The notes: generated by a model not told the origin, from the sequence alone. 64,000 nt of DNA from Pseudomonas viridiflava (GCF_900573885.1 NZ_UPSE01000594.1:102343-166342); one strand, 5' to 3'. Numbered from the stretch's first letter, positions 8,025-16,635 are shown. Translations and numbers: made by a program.

Positions 8025-9656
8025 ATGAGGTTTTCCCGACGAGGCTTCATGGCTGGGCTGGTAGTGACCGGCGCCGCTATTCCCGCTGTGCTGTACGCAC
8101 GCCGCGAGCGTGACTACGACGAGGCACTGGAGCCGGGGCAGCGCCTGACGCCGGACGAAGCCACGGTGGAAGCGGCCACCGCGCCGCTTGCTCGGTTCGC
8201 CGATCAGTTGCGTGGCCTATGGGACCTGCGTTTTGCCGGTGCAGACCGGCACCTGCTGGGTTTGCCGGCGACCGTCGAGTTGGTGCTGGACGTAGGGCCG
8301 GGCGGTCGCGCGGTGCGCGGTTATCTGGGCTTGCCGGCCACCTTGCGCAGCGACCAGCCGGCTGAGTACCGCGTGCAAGGCGATTTCACCGGAATGCCCG
8401 AAGGCCAGTTGCGCTGGCGCGTGATCAGCCGGGACGGCGCTGCGCGGTATCAATTCACCGCGCTGCTGGACGAGGTCTGGGGTTCGTGGAGCGATGCCGG
8501 CAGCGCGTCGCTCAATGGGGCCGTTACCGACTTGCAGCGCCCGCTGACCTTGCCCGAGCAGGACTGCACCTTTGTGGCGGTCAAGCGCGCCTTTCCCGAG
8601 GCACGGGAACGAACGCCGCTGGCACCCGCGTTGCTGAGCTGGCTGGTTTCCCCGCAGCACCGCCTGTTTCACCAGCTCTGGCACGCCAGCCGCGACAAGT
8701 GGCGGCGTCTGGATGACGGCAAACGCAACGCCTTGCGCGGTTTAGGCTGGCAGCCGGGCCCACGTGATGCCGAGCGCGGCGCACGCGGACGGCGCAAGCA
8801 CCTGAACGGCTCCGGCGAGGATTTTCTGTTTATGCACCGGCATATGCTCGGTCGCGCCCGGGCCTTGCAGCCGGACTTGCCGAGCTGGCAGGAACTGCCC
8901 CGGCCGCCGGTATTTATCGAGCACGACCGTCAGGGCTTTATCCGTTACCACGATAACCATGACGGCAATTCGGTGCCGCCCGCCTGGGTGGCCAGCGACG
9001 ACGAAGCGCTCAGCCTGTGGCTTGCGCAGATCAAGGCCAGCGATACCCACTTCAGCAACTTCCAGGTGTGGGAGTCGCAGTACCAAGACCCCGAATACCT
9101 CAGTCGCCTGACCCTCGCGCAGTTCGGTTCGGAAGTGGAGCTGAACATTCATGACTGGCTGCATATGCGCTGGGCCACGGTCACGCGTGATCCGTCCAAC
9201 GGCATGCCGGTAACCGGCGATCGCGAACAGTCCGACTACGCGGCGCGCTGGTTTCGTGAGGAAAACGACTTTCTCGGCGATCCGTTTTCATCCCATATCA
9301 ATCCGGTGTTCTGGCGCTTTCACGCCTGGCTGGATGCCCGCGTCGAGGATTGGTATCAAGCCCATCAGCGTTACCACCCAGGCGAAGTGCTGCGCCGCGA
9401 AGTCAACGGCGTGACCTGGTTCGCGCCGGGGCGCTGGGTGGAAGTGGCCGACCCCTGGCTCGGCCCGCTGACCCACGGTTGCGGTCCGACCGAACAGGGC
9501 GCCGCCGCGTTTGAAAGCCAGGCAGCGGCGGAGATGGAAGTCGAAGTGATGAAACTGGCGCTGCGCATCGCCTTGAGCGGGGAAGACGAAGTGCCGGGCC
9601 TGCTAAAACGCAGCCCGAGACGGCCTTGGTATGCGCGCAATTTAAAGCGGCTGTAG
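8025..9656 (+). CDS. pvdP: PvdP, periplasmic tyrosinase of pyoverdine chromophore
   Basis: 543 aa. The N-terminus carries a twin-arginine-like signal (FSRRGFMAGLVVTGAAIPAV). The C-terminal half holds type-3 copper motifs: LFMHRHML around residues 268-275 and SHINPVFWRFHAWLD around 421-435, the latter matching the tyrosinase CuB pattern H-x6-FWR-x-H-x2-LD. PvdP hydroxylates and cyclises ferribactin to dihydropyoverdine. Its length matches the known family (about 540 aa). It is divergent from pvdMNO as in P. aeruginosa and has its own iron-starvation box. Confidence 0.93.
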   Translation: MRFSRRGFMAGLVVTGAAIPAVLYARRERDYDEALEPGQRLTPDEATVEAATAPLARFADQLRGLWDLRFAGADRHLLGLPATVELVLDVGPGGRAVRGYLGLPATLRSDQPAEYRVQGDFTGMPEGQLRWRVISRDGAARYQFTALLDEVWGSWSDAGSASLNGAVTDLQRPLTLPEQDCTFVAVKRAFPEARERTPLAPALLSWLVSPQHRLFHQLWHASRDKWRRLDDGKRNALRGLGWQPGPRDAERGARGRRKHLNGSGEDFLFMHRHMLGRARALQPDLPSWQELPRPPVFIEHDRQGFIRYHDNHDGNSVPPAWVASDDEALSLWLAQIKASDTHFSNFQVWESQYQDPEYLSRLTLAQFGSEVELNIHDWLHMRWATVTRDPSNGMPVTGDREQSDYAARWFREENDFLGDPFSSHINPVFWRFHAWLDARVEDWYQAHQRYHPGEVLRREVNGVTWFAPGRWVEVADPWLGPLTHGCGPTEQGAAAFESQAAAEMEVEVMKLALRIALSGEDEVPGLLKRSPRRPWYARNLKRL

Positions 9657-9694
9657 ACCATCCAGTTATTGGTGTACCTGGTGCCGCTGGTTTG

Positions 9695-9799
9695 CTGTAG
9701 GAGCGGCTTAAGCCGCGATTCCTGAAAAAGGTAGTTTTGAGCGGACTCGGCAGATCAGCGTTGGAGCACCAGCCCATCGCGGCTAAAGCCGCTCCCACA
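9695..9799. repeat. Inverted pair of Pseudomonas REP elements
   Basis: TGTAGGAGCGGCTTAAGCCG at 9695-9714 and its counterpart GGCTAAAGCCGCTCCCACA at 9781-9799 face each other across about 60 bp, the usual paired arrangement of Pseudomonas REP sequences. They lie between the convergent pvdP and cytochrome genes. Confidence 0.85.
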
Positions 9800-9827
9800 G
9801 TAGTTACGAGCTGTTCTTGGAACCGCG

Positions 9828-10628
9828 TTAATTCGGGGATTTGCGTCCAGCCATATGTCGCAGGTAGGCGATCAACTGCCGCAACGCCTCATCGCCGATC
9901 ACGTCCGGGCCGAACCCCGGCATTTTGCCTTGTGGCCAGCGCCGCAGGCTTTGCGGGTCGCGAATATATCGGGCCAGAAAGCCTTCAGCAAAATACTCGC
10001 TGGGGTTGTAGGGCACGTTGAGGTCCGGGCCGAATTGCGCGTCGCCGGCACCATTCAGGCGGTGACAGGCGAGGCAGTTTTTCTGGAACTGGGCGAAACC
10101 GGCCTGTACGTCAGCCGAGGCATCGCCAGCCGGCAATAGCGCCGGAAAGCGCTCGGCGACGGATGTCTGTCTGCCTATTCTGGCGATCTGGAATGGCCAC
10201 TGTTCCGGGCCAATGTGGTCGCTCTCAGGATTCGTCCACACCAGATAGAACGGCCCGGCACTCGGTTTGCCACTGGCCAGCGGCGGCCAGGGCGCTGCCG
10301 GATCCTCTACGGCCAGCCAGGCGCGACTACCGGTTGTCTGCAGCAGCGGGGCGGCGGAAATCTCGGCCGCAAAACCATCCAGCGCAACGATCTGCAAATG
10401 ATCGCCAGGCCCAACGCCGCTCAGCAACGCAGTCAGCGGAATGGCCTGATAGCGCATGGTGCGCTTGTAGGCGACGTCATGGGGGATTTCCAGCGCCTGC
10501 ACCTGCGGATGCCTGAGCAGTTCGGCGGTGCTCAGTGCCCGGGTGCCCTGGGGAAGGGCAAGGGTGAGTTCCGCTGCTTGTGACGCCAGGCTGAGCGCCA
10601 GTAAAAAGCCAATGACAATCGCGCGCAT
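9828..10628 (-). CDS. Periplasmic c-type cytochrome with N-terminal sulfite-oxidase-like domain
   Basis: 266 aa with a Sec signal peptide (MRAIVIGFLLALSLASQAAE). Residues about 25-150 resemble the substrate-binding part of molybdopterin oxidoreductases without cofactor residues. The C-terminus is a monohaem cytochrome c: CLACH at 185-189 with a likely axial Met in GKMPGF (M236). It ends next to pvdP, and the two genes converge over a REP pair. It is probably a small periplasmic electron carrier; a link to pyoverdine maturation (which needs several periplasmic oxidations) is conceivable but only suggested by position. Confidence 0.75.
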   Translation of the reverse strand: MRAIVIGFLLALSLASQAAELTLALPQGTRALSTAELLRHPQVQALEIPHDVAYKRTMRYQAIPLTALLSGVGPGDHLQIVALDGFAAEISAAPLLQTTGSRAWLAVEDPAAPWPPLASGKPSAGPFYLVWTNPESDHIGPEQWPFQIARIGRQTSVAERFPALLPAGDASADVQAGFAQFQKNCLACHRLNGAGDAQFGPDLNVPYNPSEYFAEGFLARYIRDPQSLRRWPQGKMPGFGPDVIGDEALRQLIAYLRHMAGRKSPN

Positions 10629-10704
10629 GCACTCACTCCGTCCAATGAACAGGCAAGTGTAGAGGCTTCGCGCGCAGCGTGCAGCCGCGTCGTCATGGCG
10701 ATGC

Positions 10705-10800
10705 TCAACTGATCAGTCGTGTGAGGTTGGGAAGAATCAAAACCACAGTGGTGGCAAAGAGTATCCATCCGGCCTGGCGGATTTTAGGTTGTTTCATCAT
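10705..10800 (-). CDS. Possible 31-aa single-span membrane peptide
   Basis: Minus-strand frame reading MMKQPKIRQAGWILFATTVV and ending in LPNLTRLIS. It has a positively charged N-terminus followed by one hydrophobic span of about 15-17 residues, the pattern of small inner-membrane peptides. The upstream AAGG is ten bases away, a weak ribosome site. No homologue is recognised; it may be chance. Confidence 0.3.
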   Translation of the reverse strand: MMKQPKIRQAGWILFATTVVLILPNLTRLIS

Positions 10801-11072
10801 GGCGGTCGGCCTTGTTCTTGTTGGCGGCGCGTGCGTAGCAAGCACCGGCGCGCCTTGGCTGAGTCGATAAGCCGCTCCGGCAAAACCCGGCAGCAGCGCC
10901 CTGGCACTTATCAGCAGTAGCTGTGTAGACAATAGGGGCCGGGTCACATGCGCCTTAGAACACTTGGTATTTAGAAGCGGCGGGCTTGTGCGCCTGAGTT
11001 ATGGGTAGCGCTGATATCAGGGATCAACGCCTGTTGCAGACGCGTCGAAACGCAGCGTCAGGGGCTGTGAAT

Positions 11073-11086
11073 CAAACGACCGTTCG
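11073..11086. promoter_or_regulatory. PsrA-like operator
   Basis: CAAAC, four bases, GTTCG: one mismatch from the PsrA pattern (G/C)AAAC-N4-GTTT(G/C). PsrA is a fatty-acid-responsive repressor of beta-oxidation genes in Pseudomonas. The site lies 151 bp upstream of the thiolase start. Confidence 0.4.
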
Positions 11087-11236
11087 TCTGAGCAGTGCGG
11101 TCAATGGCGCTGAGCATTTCGGTCATTGAGCCTGGGGCCCGTGGGGTTAAGGTGTAGCGGCATACAACAACAGGCTCGTGACGCAGCAGCGCGCGGTGCC
11201 GATAGCCAGCCCTTCAGCAGAAGGCCAGAGGATGTC

Positions 11237-12442
11237 ATGACCGAAGCATTCATTTTCGACGCGGTGCGTACGCCGCGTGGCAAGGGTAAAAAGGACGGCG
11301 CCTTGCACAGCGTCAAACCCGTGAACCTCATCGCCGGGCTGCTCACCGCGCTGCAAACGCGCAACAACCTCGATACCAGCCAGGTCGATGACATCGTGCT
11401 CGGCTGCGTGACGCCGGTGGGCGATCAGGGTGCGGACATCGCCAAGACCGCGCCGATGGTCGCCAAATGGGACGTCAGCGTTTCCGGTGTACAGATCAAC
11501 CGGTTCTGCGCATCGGGCCTGGAGGCGGTTAACCTCGGCGCGATGAAAGTGCGTTCCGGCTACGAAGACCTGGTCGTGGTCGGCGGCGTTGAATCGATGT
11601 CGCGTGTGCCCATGGGCTCCGACGGCGGCGCCTGGGTCATGGACCCGGAAACCAACCTCAGCACCAGCTTTGTGCCGCAGGGTATCGGCGCCGATCTGAT
11701 CGCCACGCTGGAAGGCTTCAGCCGCGAAGATGTCGATGCCTTCGCTCTGCGCTCGCAACAAAAAGCCGCACGCGCCAGTGCCGACGGTTCCTTTAACAAG
11801 TCGCTGATTCCGGTTACCGATCAGAACGGCATCGTGCTGCTCGACCACGACGAATTTATTCGTGGCGACTCCACCCTCGAAGGCCTTGGCGCGCTCAAGC
11901 CGAGTTTCGAAATGATGGGCCAGATGGGTTTTGACGCCACGGCCATCCGCCAGTACAGCCACGTTGAGCGCATCGTTCACGTGCATACGCCAGGCAACAG
12001 CTCCGGCATTGTCGATGGCGCCGCGGCGATGCTGATCGGCTCCCAGGCCAAAGGCAAAGAGCTGGGCCTGAAAGCGCGGGCGCGCATTGTCGCCACTGCG
12101 GTAACCAGTACCGACCCGACCATCATGCTCACAGGCCCGGCGCCTGCCACACGCAAAGTGCTGGCCAAGGCGGGCTTGAGCGTCGATGACATCGACCTGT
12201 TCGAAGTCAACGAGGCGTTTGCGTCGGTGGTGATGAAGTTCATGAAAGACATGGGTGTCAGCGAAGAGAAGGTCAATGTCAATGGCGGTTCCATTGCCAT
12301 GGGCCACCCGCTGGGCGCAACCGGTTGCGCGATCCTCGGCACGCTGCTGGACGAGCTGGAGAAACGCAACCTGCGCTACGGCCTCGCCACCTTGTGTGTT
12401 GGCGGCGGCATGGGCATCGCCACGATCATCGAACGCATCTGA
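11237..12442 (+). CDS. Acetyl-CoA C-acetyltransferase / 3-ketoacyl-CoA thiolase
   Basis: 401 aa, complete thiolase. Nucleophile C91 in NRFCASGLEAV, catalytic H357 in GHPLGATGC, and second cysteine C387 in LCVGGGMG are all present. It performs the thiolytic step of fatty-acid beta-oxidation. The ATG at 11237 follows an AGAGGATG ribosome site and starts with the family's MTEAFIFDAVRTP; a longer frame upstream has no support. The multifunctional beta-oxidation enzyme follows after 103 bp, so the two are probably co-transcribed. It resembles the second, non-FadBA5 set of Pseudomonas (PA1736/PA1737 type). Confidence 0.93.
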   Translation: MTEAFIFDAVRTPRGKGKKDGALHSVKPVNLIAGLLTALQTRNNLDTSQVDDIVLGCVTPVGDQGADIAKTAPMVAKWDVSVSGVQINRFCASGLEAVNLGAMKVRSGYEDLVVVGGVESMSRVPMGSDGGAWVMDPETNLSTSFVPQGIGADLIATLEGFSREDVDAFALRSQQKAARASADGSFNKSLIPVTDQNGIVLLDHDEFIRGDSTLEGLGALKPSFEMMGQMGFDATAIRQYSHVERIVHVHTPGNSSGIVDGAAAMLIGSQAKGKELGLKARARIVATAVTSTDPTIMLTGPAPATRKVLAKAGLSVDDIDLFEVNEAFASVVMKFMKDMGVSEEKVNVNGGSIAMGHPLGATGCAILGTLLDELEKRNLRYGLATLCVGGGMGIATIIERI

Positions 12443-12545
12443 GGGGCCTTCAGACGCGACTGCGCAGGCTCCGCCGGCTCATGACGTGCCGGGTCTGCTC
12501 GCTGCGCCGCTGAACGGCTCACCCACTATCGGGGTAGGAAAAGAA

Positions 12546-14690
12546 ATGACTGACGCCATCCGTTATGAAAAAGGCCAGGACAATATTGTTGTTCTGACCA
12601 TTGATATGCCCGGCCAGAGCGCCAACACCATGAACGCCGACTACCGCGAGGCCATGGCCGCGACGGTGGCACGGCTGGAAGCGGAAAAAAACGACATTGC
12701 CGGGGTGATTGTCACCTCCGCGAAAAAGACCTTCTTCGCCGGTGGCGACCTCAACGAGTTGGTCAAAGTCACCAAGGCCGACGCCGCTTCGTTTTACCAG
12801 ATGATCCTCAACATCAAGGGCCAGCTGCGTCGCCTGGAAACCCTGGGCAAGCCGGTGGTTGCCGCCATCAATGGCGCCGCGCTGGGCGGCGGTTGGGAAA
12901 TCTGCCTGGCCTGCCATCACCGCATCGCGCTGGATAGCAGCAGCGTGCAACTGGGCCTGCCGGAAGTGACGCTTGGCCTGTTGCCGGGCGGCGGCGGGGT
13001 GGTGCGCATGGTGCGCATCCTGGGCTTGGAAAAAGCGCTGCCGTACCTGGCCGAAGGCAAAAAAGTGCGGCCGGCCGAGGCGCTGAAAGCCGGTTTGATT
13101 CATGACATCGCCAGCGACCGTGACGACATGCTCGCCAAAGCGCGCACCTGGATCGCTGCCAACCCGAGCGCCGTGCAGCCTTGGGACGTGAAGGGCTACA
13201 AGATTCCAGGCGGCACACCGTCGAGCCCCAACGTGGCACAAATGCTCGCCATTGCCCCGTCGGTGCTGCGCGACAAAACCAAGGGCTGCTTTCCCGCGCC
13301 AGAGAAAATCATGTGCGCGGCCGTGGAAGGTGCGCAGGTGGATTTCGATACCGCACAGCTTATCGAGGCACGCTATTTCACCGAGCTGACCACCGGCCAG
13401 GTGGCGAAAAACATGATCGGCACGTTCTGGTTTCAGCTCAATGAAATCAATGCCGGCGGTTCACGGCCCAAGGGACAACCTGCTTACGTCACTAAAAAGG
13501 TCGGCGTTTTGGGTGCAGGCATGATGGGCGCTGGCATCGCCTATGTGTCTGCGGTCGCAGGCATCGAGGTGGTGCTTAAAGACGTCTCGCTGGAGGCTGC
13601 TGAAAAAGGCAAGAGCTACTCGGCCACCTTGCTCGACAAGAAGGTAAGCCGTGGCCAGATGACGACGGAAAAACGTGACGGCATCCTGGCTCGCATCAAG
13701 CCGTCCGCCGACGAAGCGGACTTCCAGGGTTGCGACCTGATCATCGAAGCGGTGTTCGAAGACCGCGAGTTGAAAGCCAAGGTGACGGCCGCCGCCGAAC
13801 GCCATGCCCTGGCCGATGCCGTTATTGCGTCCAACACCTCGACGCTGCCGATCACCGGACTGGCGAAGGCAGTAGAGAAGCAGGACAAGTTTATCGGCCT
13901 GCACTTTTTCAGTCCGGTCGACAAAATGCCGCTTGTGGAAATCATCAAGGGTGCCAACACCAGCGATGAAACCCTGGCGCGTGGTTTCGACTACGTCATG
14001 CAGATCAACAAGACCCCAATCGTGGTCACCGATAGCCGTGGTTTCTTCACTTCGCGGGTGTTCGGCACCTTTACCAACGAAGGCCTGGCCATGTTGGGCG
14101 AAGGCGTGAACGCGGCGATGATTGAAACCGAAGCGCGCAAAGCCGGTATGCCGGTCGGCCCTCTGGCGATCAGCGACGAAGTGTCGATGAGCCTGATGAA
14201 CCACATTCGGCAGCAAACCGTGAAAGACCTCGCCGCCGAAGGCAAGAAGACTCCCGAGCACCCGGCGTTCGCGGTGGTCGATCTGATGCTCAACGAATAC
14301 AAACGCCCGGGCAAAGCGGCGGGCGGTGGTTTCTACGAGTACCCGGCAGGCGGCAAGAAATTCCTCTGGCCGGAACTCAAGGCACGCTTCGAGAACGCCG
14401 ACGCGCAGATTTCCCAGGAAGATGTGCGCGACCGCATTCTGTTCATTCAGGCCATCGAAACCGTTCGCTGTGTGGAAGAGGGCGTATTGCTGTCGACGGC
14501 CGACGCCAATATCGGCTCGATCTTCGGCATCGGTTTTGCGGCATGGACCGGCGGTGCGTTGCAGTTCATCAACCAGTACGGTTTGAAAGACTTCGTCGCC
14601 CGCGCGCAATACCTGGCCGAGCAATACGGCGAGCGTTTCCTGCCGCCAGCGCTGTTGCTGGAGAAAGCCGCCAACGGCCAACGGTTCTAA
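12546..14690 (+). CDS. Multifunctional enoyl-CoA hydratase / 3-hydroxyacyl-CoA dehydrogenase
   Basis: 714 aa, FadJ/FadB-like. The N-terminal crotonase domain (residues 1-190) contains NGAALGGGWEICLACHH and QLGLPEVTLGLLPGGGG. A linker follows, then the NAD-binding 3-hydroxyacyl-CoA dehydrogenase from about 317 (VGVLGAGMMGAGIAYVSA) with IASNTSTLP and HFFSPV motifs, and the C-terminal dehydrogenase domain to the end. It catalyses two successive steps of beta-oxidation and pairs with the upstream thiolase. Start chosen at the ATG behind GGAAAAGAA. A strong rho-independent terminator follows. Confidence 0.93.
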   Translation: MTDAIRYEKGQDNIVVLTIDMPGQSANTMNADYREAMAATVARLEAEKNDIAGVIVTSAKKTFFAGGDLNELVKVTKADAASFYQMILNIKGQLRRLETLGKPVVAAINGAALGGGWEICLACHHRIALDSSSVQLGLPEVTLGLLPGGGGVVRMVRILGLEKALPYLAEGKKVRPAEALKAGLIHDIASDRDDMLAKARTWIAANPSAVQPWDVKGYKIPGGTPSSPNVAQMLAIAPSVLRDKTKGCFPAPEKIMCAAVEGAQVDFDTAQLIEARYFTELTTGQVAKNMIGTFWFQLNEINAGGSRPKGQPAYVTKKVGVLGAGMMGAGIAYVSAVAGIEVVLKDVSLEAAEKGKSYSATLLDKKVSRGQMTTEKRDGILARIKPSADEADFQGCDLIIEAVFEDRELKAKVTAAAERHALADAVIASNTSTLPITGLAKAVEKQDKFIGLHFFSPVDKMPLVEIIKGANTSDETLARGFDYVMQINKTPIVVTDSRGFFTSRVFGTFTNEGLAMLGEGVNAAMIETEARKAGMPVGPLAISDEVSMSLMNHIRQQTVKDLAAEGKKTPEHPAFAVVDLMLNEYKRPGKAAGGGFYEYPAGGKKFLWPELKARFENADAQISQEDVRDRILFIQAIETVRCVEEGVLLSTADANIGSIFGIGFAAWTGGALQFINQYGLKDFVARAQYLAEQYGERFLPPALLLEKAANGQRF

Positions 14691-14708
14691 CGACCCGTAG
14701 CCCCGTGT

Positions 14709-14747
14709 AAAAAAGCCTCTCGCGGAATTCCTGCGAGAGGCTTTTTT
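14709..14747. terminator. Bidirectional rho-independent terminator
   Basis: Perfect stem GCCTCTCGC / GCGAGAGGC flanked by six A on the left and six T on the right. It ends both the beta-oxidation operon and the convergent GNAT gene. Confidence 0.93.
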
Positions 14748-14756
14748 GCAGCGCAC

Positions 14757-15248
14757 CTACGCCAGGTGCCTGGTCATTTCCGAGCTGGCTTGCCAACCCG
14801 ACAATTCGTAGACCGGCCTGCCTGCCGGCGTGGCATGAAGCACGGCAAAGCTGATGCCGCGTTGGGTGAATTCTGCCTCGGCCAGTTTCATTAACGAGGA
14901 GGCCAGGCCTCGCCGCCGATACGCCGGCTCAACGAACACGTTCAATACATAGCCGCGCCAAGCTTCGGTCGGATGCGCAGGGTGCGGTGGCCATTCGATG
15001 CTCATCAAGCCGATGGCGGCGGCGGGCGCGTGGTTATCCATCAGCGCGAATCCGAAGTAGCGCCCGTCTTGCAAACGAGGCTGCAGCCACGGCCTGAAGT
15101 TCTGTGTCATGACCCGCAGATGGTCGGGGTTTCCTCCGGCCTCCAGAAACATACGCTCGCGGTGCGTGCAGATCAGCTCCACATCGTCTGGCGCCAGCCG
15201 CCGTGCGTGCATATCGGCAAGGTGAATGTCGCAGGGGATGTCGTTCAT
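14757..15248 (-). CDS. GNAT family N-acetyltransferase
   Basis: 163 aa. The acetyl-CoA binding core is visible as VLNVFVEPAYRRRGLASSLM (R/Q-x-x-G-x-G/A motif, about residues 100-120), followed by the conserved VLHATPAGRPVYELSGW region. The substrate is unknown. Ribosome site GGAG precedes the ATG. It stands alone and converges on the terminator shared with the beta-oxidation operon. Confidence 0.85.
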   Translation of the reverse strand: MNDIPCDIHLADMHARRLAPDDVELICTHRERMFLEAGGNPDHLRVMTQNFRPWLQPRLQDGRYFGFALMDNHAPAAAIGLMSIEWPPHPAHPTEAWRGYVLNVFVEPAYRRRGLASSLMKLAEAEFTQRGISFAVLHATPAGRPVYELSGWQASSEMTRHLA

Positions 15249-15355
15249 GCAGGCTCCAGAAACCAGGCCGGGCGCGGCTTCGCCATGCTAAAGCGAGGTT
15301 TGCCGCTCCGTTAAGATTCAGTTCGCCTGAATAATCGCCATACAGCCCTGACCGA

Positions 15356-15868
15356 TTAAACGGCCAGTGCGCCAGGGCTGCTGTTCAGGCGCCGCTGTTC
15401 CTTTGCCACGTTCACACGCATCGCAATCTGCGAAATTTCGATCAGGTTCTGGGCCAGTGTGTAAATGTTCCGCGACTGCATCCAGGCGAGAACTTCAGCA
15501 AGGTGCCAGATAGAAGCGGAGCCTTCATGAATCGGCGCCGGAAACGAATCGGCATTGGTAAGCATCAGTTTGCGCATGTTCTGGCGCGACATGCCGGTGA
15601 GTGCTGCTACATCGGTAAGCCCGACCATGTCGGGACTCGCCTCTATGAGCGTGGCCTCCGGCAGCACGCTGCGAACATTGTCCAGGGCACTGAGGATGGC
15701 GTCTTCGGCAGTGGCTGCTTCGCGAGTGAACTCCAGCGCGATGCGGCCAGGTTGGCCGATACCGATCAGGGCATCGTCGCAACCCGCTTCGGCAAGGCGC
15801 CCGACCAGGGCGTCCATGTCGTGTTCGCCAGCGTTCAGCTGGTATTTGAGGGTGAAGATGTAGTCCAT
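15356..15868 (-). CDS. HTH DNA-binding protein, likely antitoxin of HicA-like module
   Basis: 170 aa. Residues 1-75 form a small alpha/beta domain (MDYIFTLKYQL..., alternating strands and helices). Residues about 80-105 form a helix-turn-helix of the AlpA/MerR-like type (VGLTDVAALTGMSRQNMRKLM), followed by IWHLAEVLAWMQSR, typical of such winged HTH proteins. It starts 4 bp after the upstream HicA-like gene, with GGAG as ribosome site. In this order (putative toxin, then DNA-binding partner) it fits an autoregulated toxin-antitoxin pair. The function is inferred and the family is not firmly recognised. Confidence 0.65.
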   Translation of the reverse strand: MDYIFTLKYQLNAGEHDMDALVGRLAEAGCDDALIGIGQPGRIALEFTREAATAEDAILSALDNVRSVLPEATLIEASPDMVGLTDVAALTGMSRQNMRKLMLTNADSFPAPIHEGSASIWHLAEVLAWMQSRNIYTLAQNLIEISQIAMRVNVAKEQRRLNSSPGALAV

Positions 15869-15872
15869 TTTC

Positions 15873-16151
15873 TTACTCCGCATTGGCCGGTTTTTTTGAC
15901 ACTGCTGCCCCACTGAGGGCGGTGCAGTTGTTTACGACCCGGCGTATGGCGTTGGCGAAATTGCCAGGGTTTTTCGGCGTGCTCCAGATACTGGTGATGC
16001 AGAATTCGCCGCATCGGCAGTCGCTATCGTTGTTCGGGCAATACATCTTTCCCCAACAGTGACTGCCGCCTTGCGTGATGCGCCAGCCCCGCGACTCGGC
16101 GTATTCAAGGGCCTTCTCAACTTCCTTTTTCGTATGAGCTGTTCGGGTCAT
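15873..16151 (-). CDS. HicA-like small protein, putative mRNA-interferase toxin
   Basis: 92 aa. KKEVEKALEYAESRGWRITQGGSHCWGK resembles HicA: an N-terminal helix, the strand GW, then the GGSH motif whose His (H31) is the catalytic residue in HicA toxins. Unlike classical HicA (about 60 aa) it has a cysteine-rich segment with C32, C38, C45, C47 and C51, perhaps a metal site, and a C-terminal tail. The ATG at 16151 has GAGG eight bases upstream. It is the first gene of a two-gene unit and is preceded by a perfect palindrome at 16185-16200. Confidence 0.6.
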   Translation of the reverse strand: MTRTAHTKKEVEKALEYAESRGWRITQGGSHCWGKMYCPNNDSDCRCGEFCITSIWSTPKNPGNFANAIRRVVNNCTALSGAAVSKKPANAE

Positions 16152-16184
16152 CCAATGAACCTCAGTGTGGGAGTGCTGCGATAA

Positions 16185-16200
16185 GTTGTCAACTGACAAC
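16185..16200. promoter_or_regulatory. Palindromic operator candidate of the HicA-like module
   Basis: GTTGTCA-AC-TGACAAC, a perfect 7-bp inverted repeat with a 2-bp centre, 33 bp upstream of the toxin-like start codon. On the minus strand it contains TTGACA, a match to a sigma-70 -35 element, so a bound regulator would block the promoter. Confidence 0.6.
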
Positions 16201-16635
16201 CTTGGCGCCGTCGTCTCGACGCGCGATGCCTATAGTGAGGGCTCAAGCCCAAACAAAGTGTGCGCTGAAGCTGCCCACCTTTCTGGCCGTAGGATGGGTC
16301 GGTCCGCGTTCGGTGAGCCCCGCGAAGCCCACCCGGGAGCCCAACGGGCTCCGCGTGCAGGCCTCCCGGCGAACCCAGCGAACCCGTTGGGCTTCGCTGC
16401 GATCAACCCAACCTGCGACCGGCGCAAGCACCTGCGGTAAACCCGCAACGGTAGGTCCCACCGGAACGTTCGTTTCGGCTTTCGCAGACGGTTCCGACAT
16501 TCCAGCCAGATGACATGAGTGGCCGGACAGAACGAGTCCGACGAGCACTGCGTAGCCCACCGCTGGACGGACTGCACTTGCAAGCCCGAACGCTCCTGAA
16601 CTACTGTATGAATAATCAGTATTTAGGCGGGCTAC
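16201..16635. other. Intergenic region carrying a GTAGGATGGG-type repeat
   Basis: About 430 bases without a supported gene; overlapping reading frames here encode only the repeat. The repeat (about 16289-16405) contains GCGAAGCCCACCCGGGAGCC and GGGCTCCGCGTGCAGG and is nearly the same as the one at 33069-33175, with a degenerate relative at about 41.97-42.05 kb. Confidence 0.6.

Larger units (their letters stand above)
10629..11236. other. Intergenic stretch upstream of the beta-oxidation pair
   Basis: About 600 bases with no convincing gene apart from a possible 31-codon membrane peptide (10705-10800, minus). It contains the PsrA-like site at 11073-11086 and presumably the promoter of the thiolase operon. 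No repeats of the families seen elsewhere. Confidence 0.5.

Noticed and set aside
12519..14756. Long minus-strand frames over the beta-oxidation gene
   Set aside because: Antisense shadows in high-GC codon structure; sequences lack domain features and would be read against a strong operon.
16230..16583. ORFs on both strands over the GTAGGATGGG repeat
   Set aside because: The same repeat occurs at 33 kb with frames that differ, so the open frames come from base composition, not from a gene.
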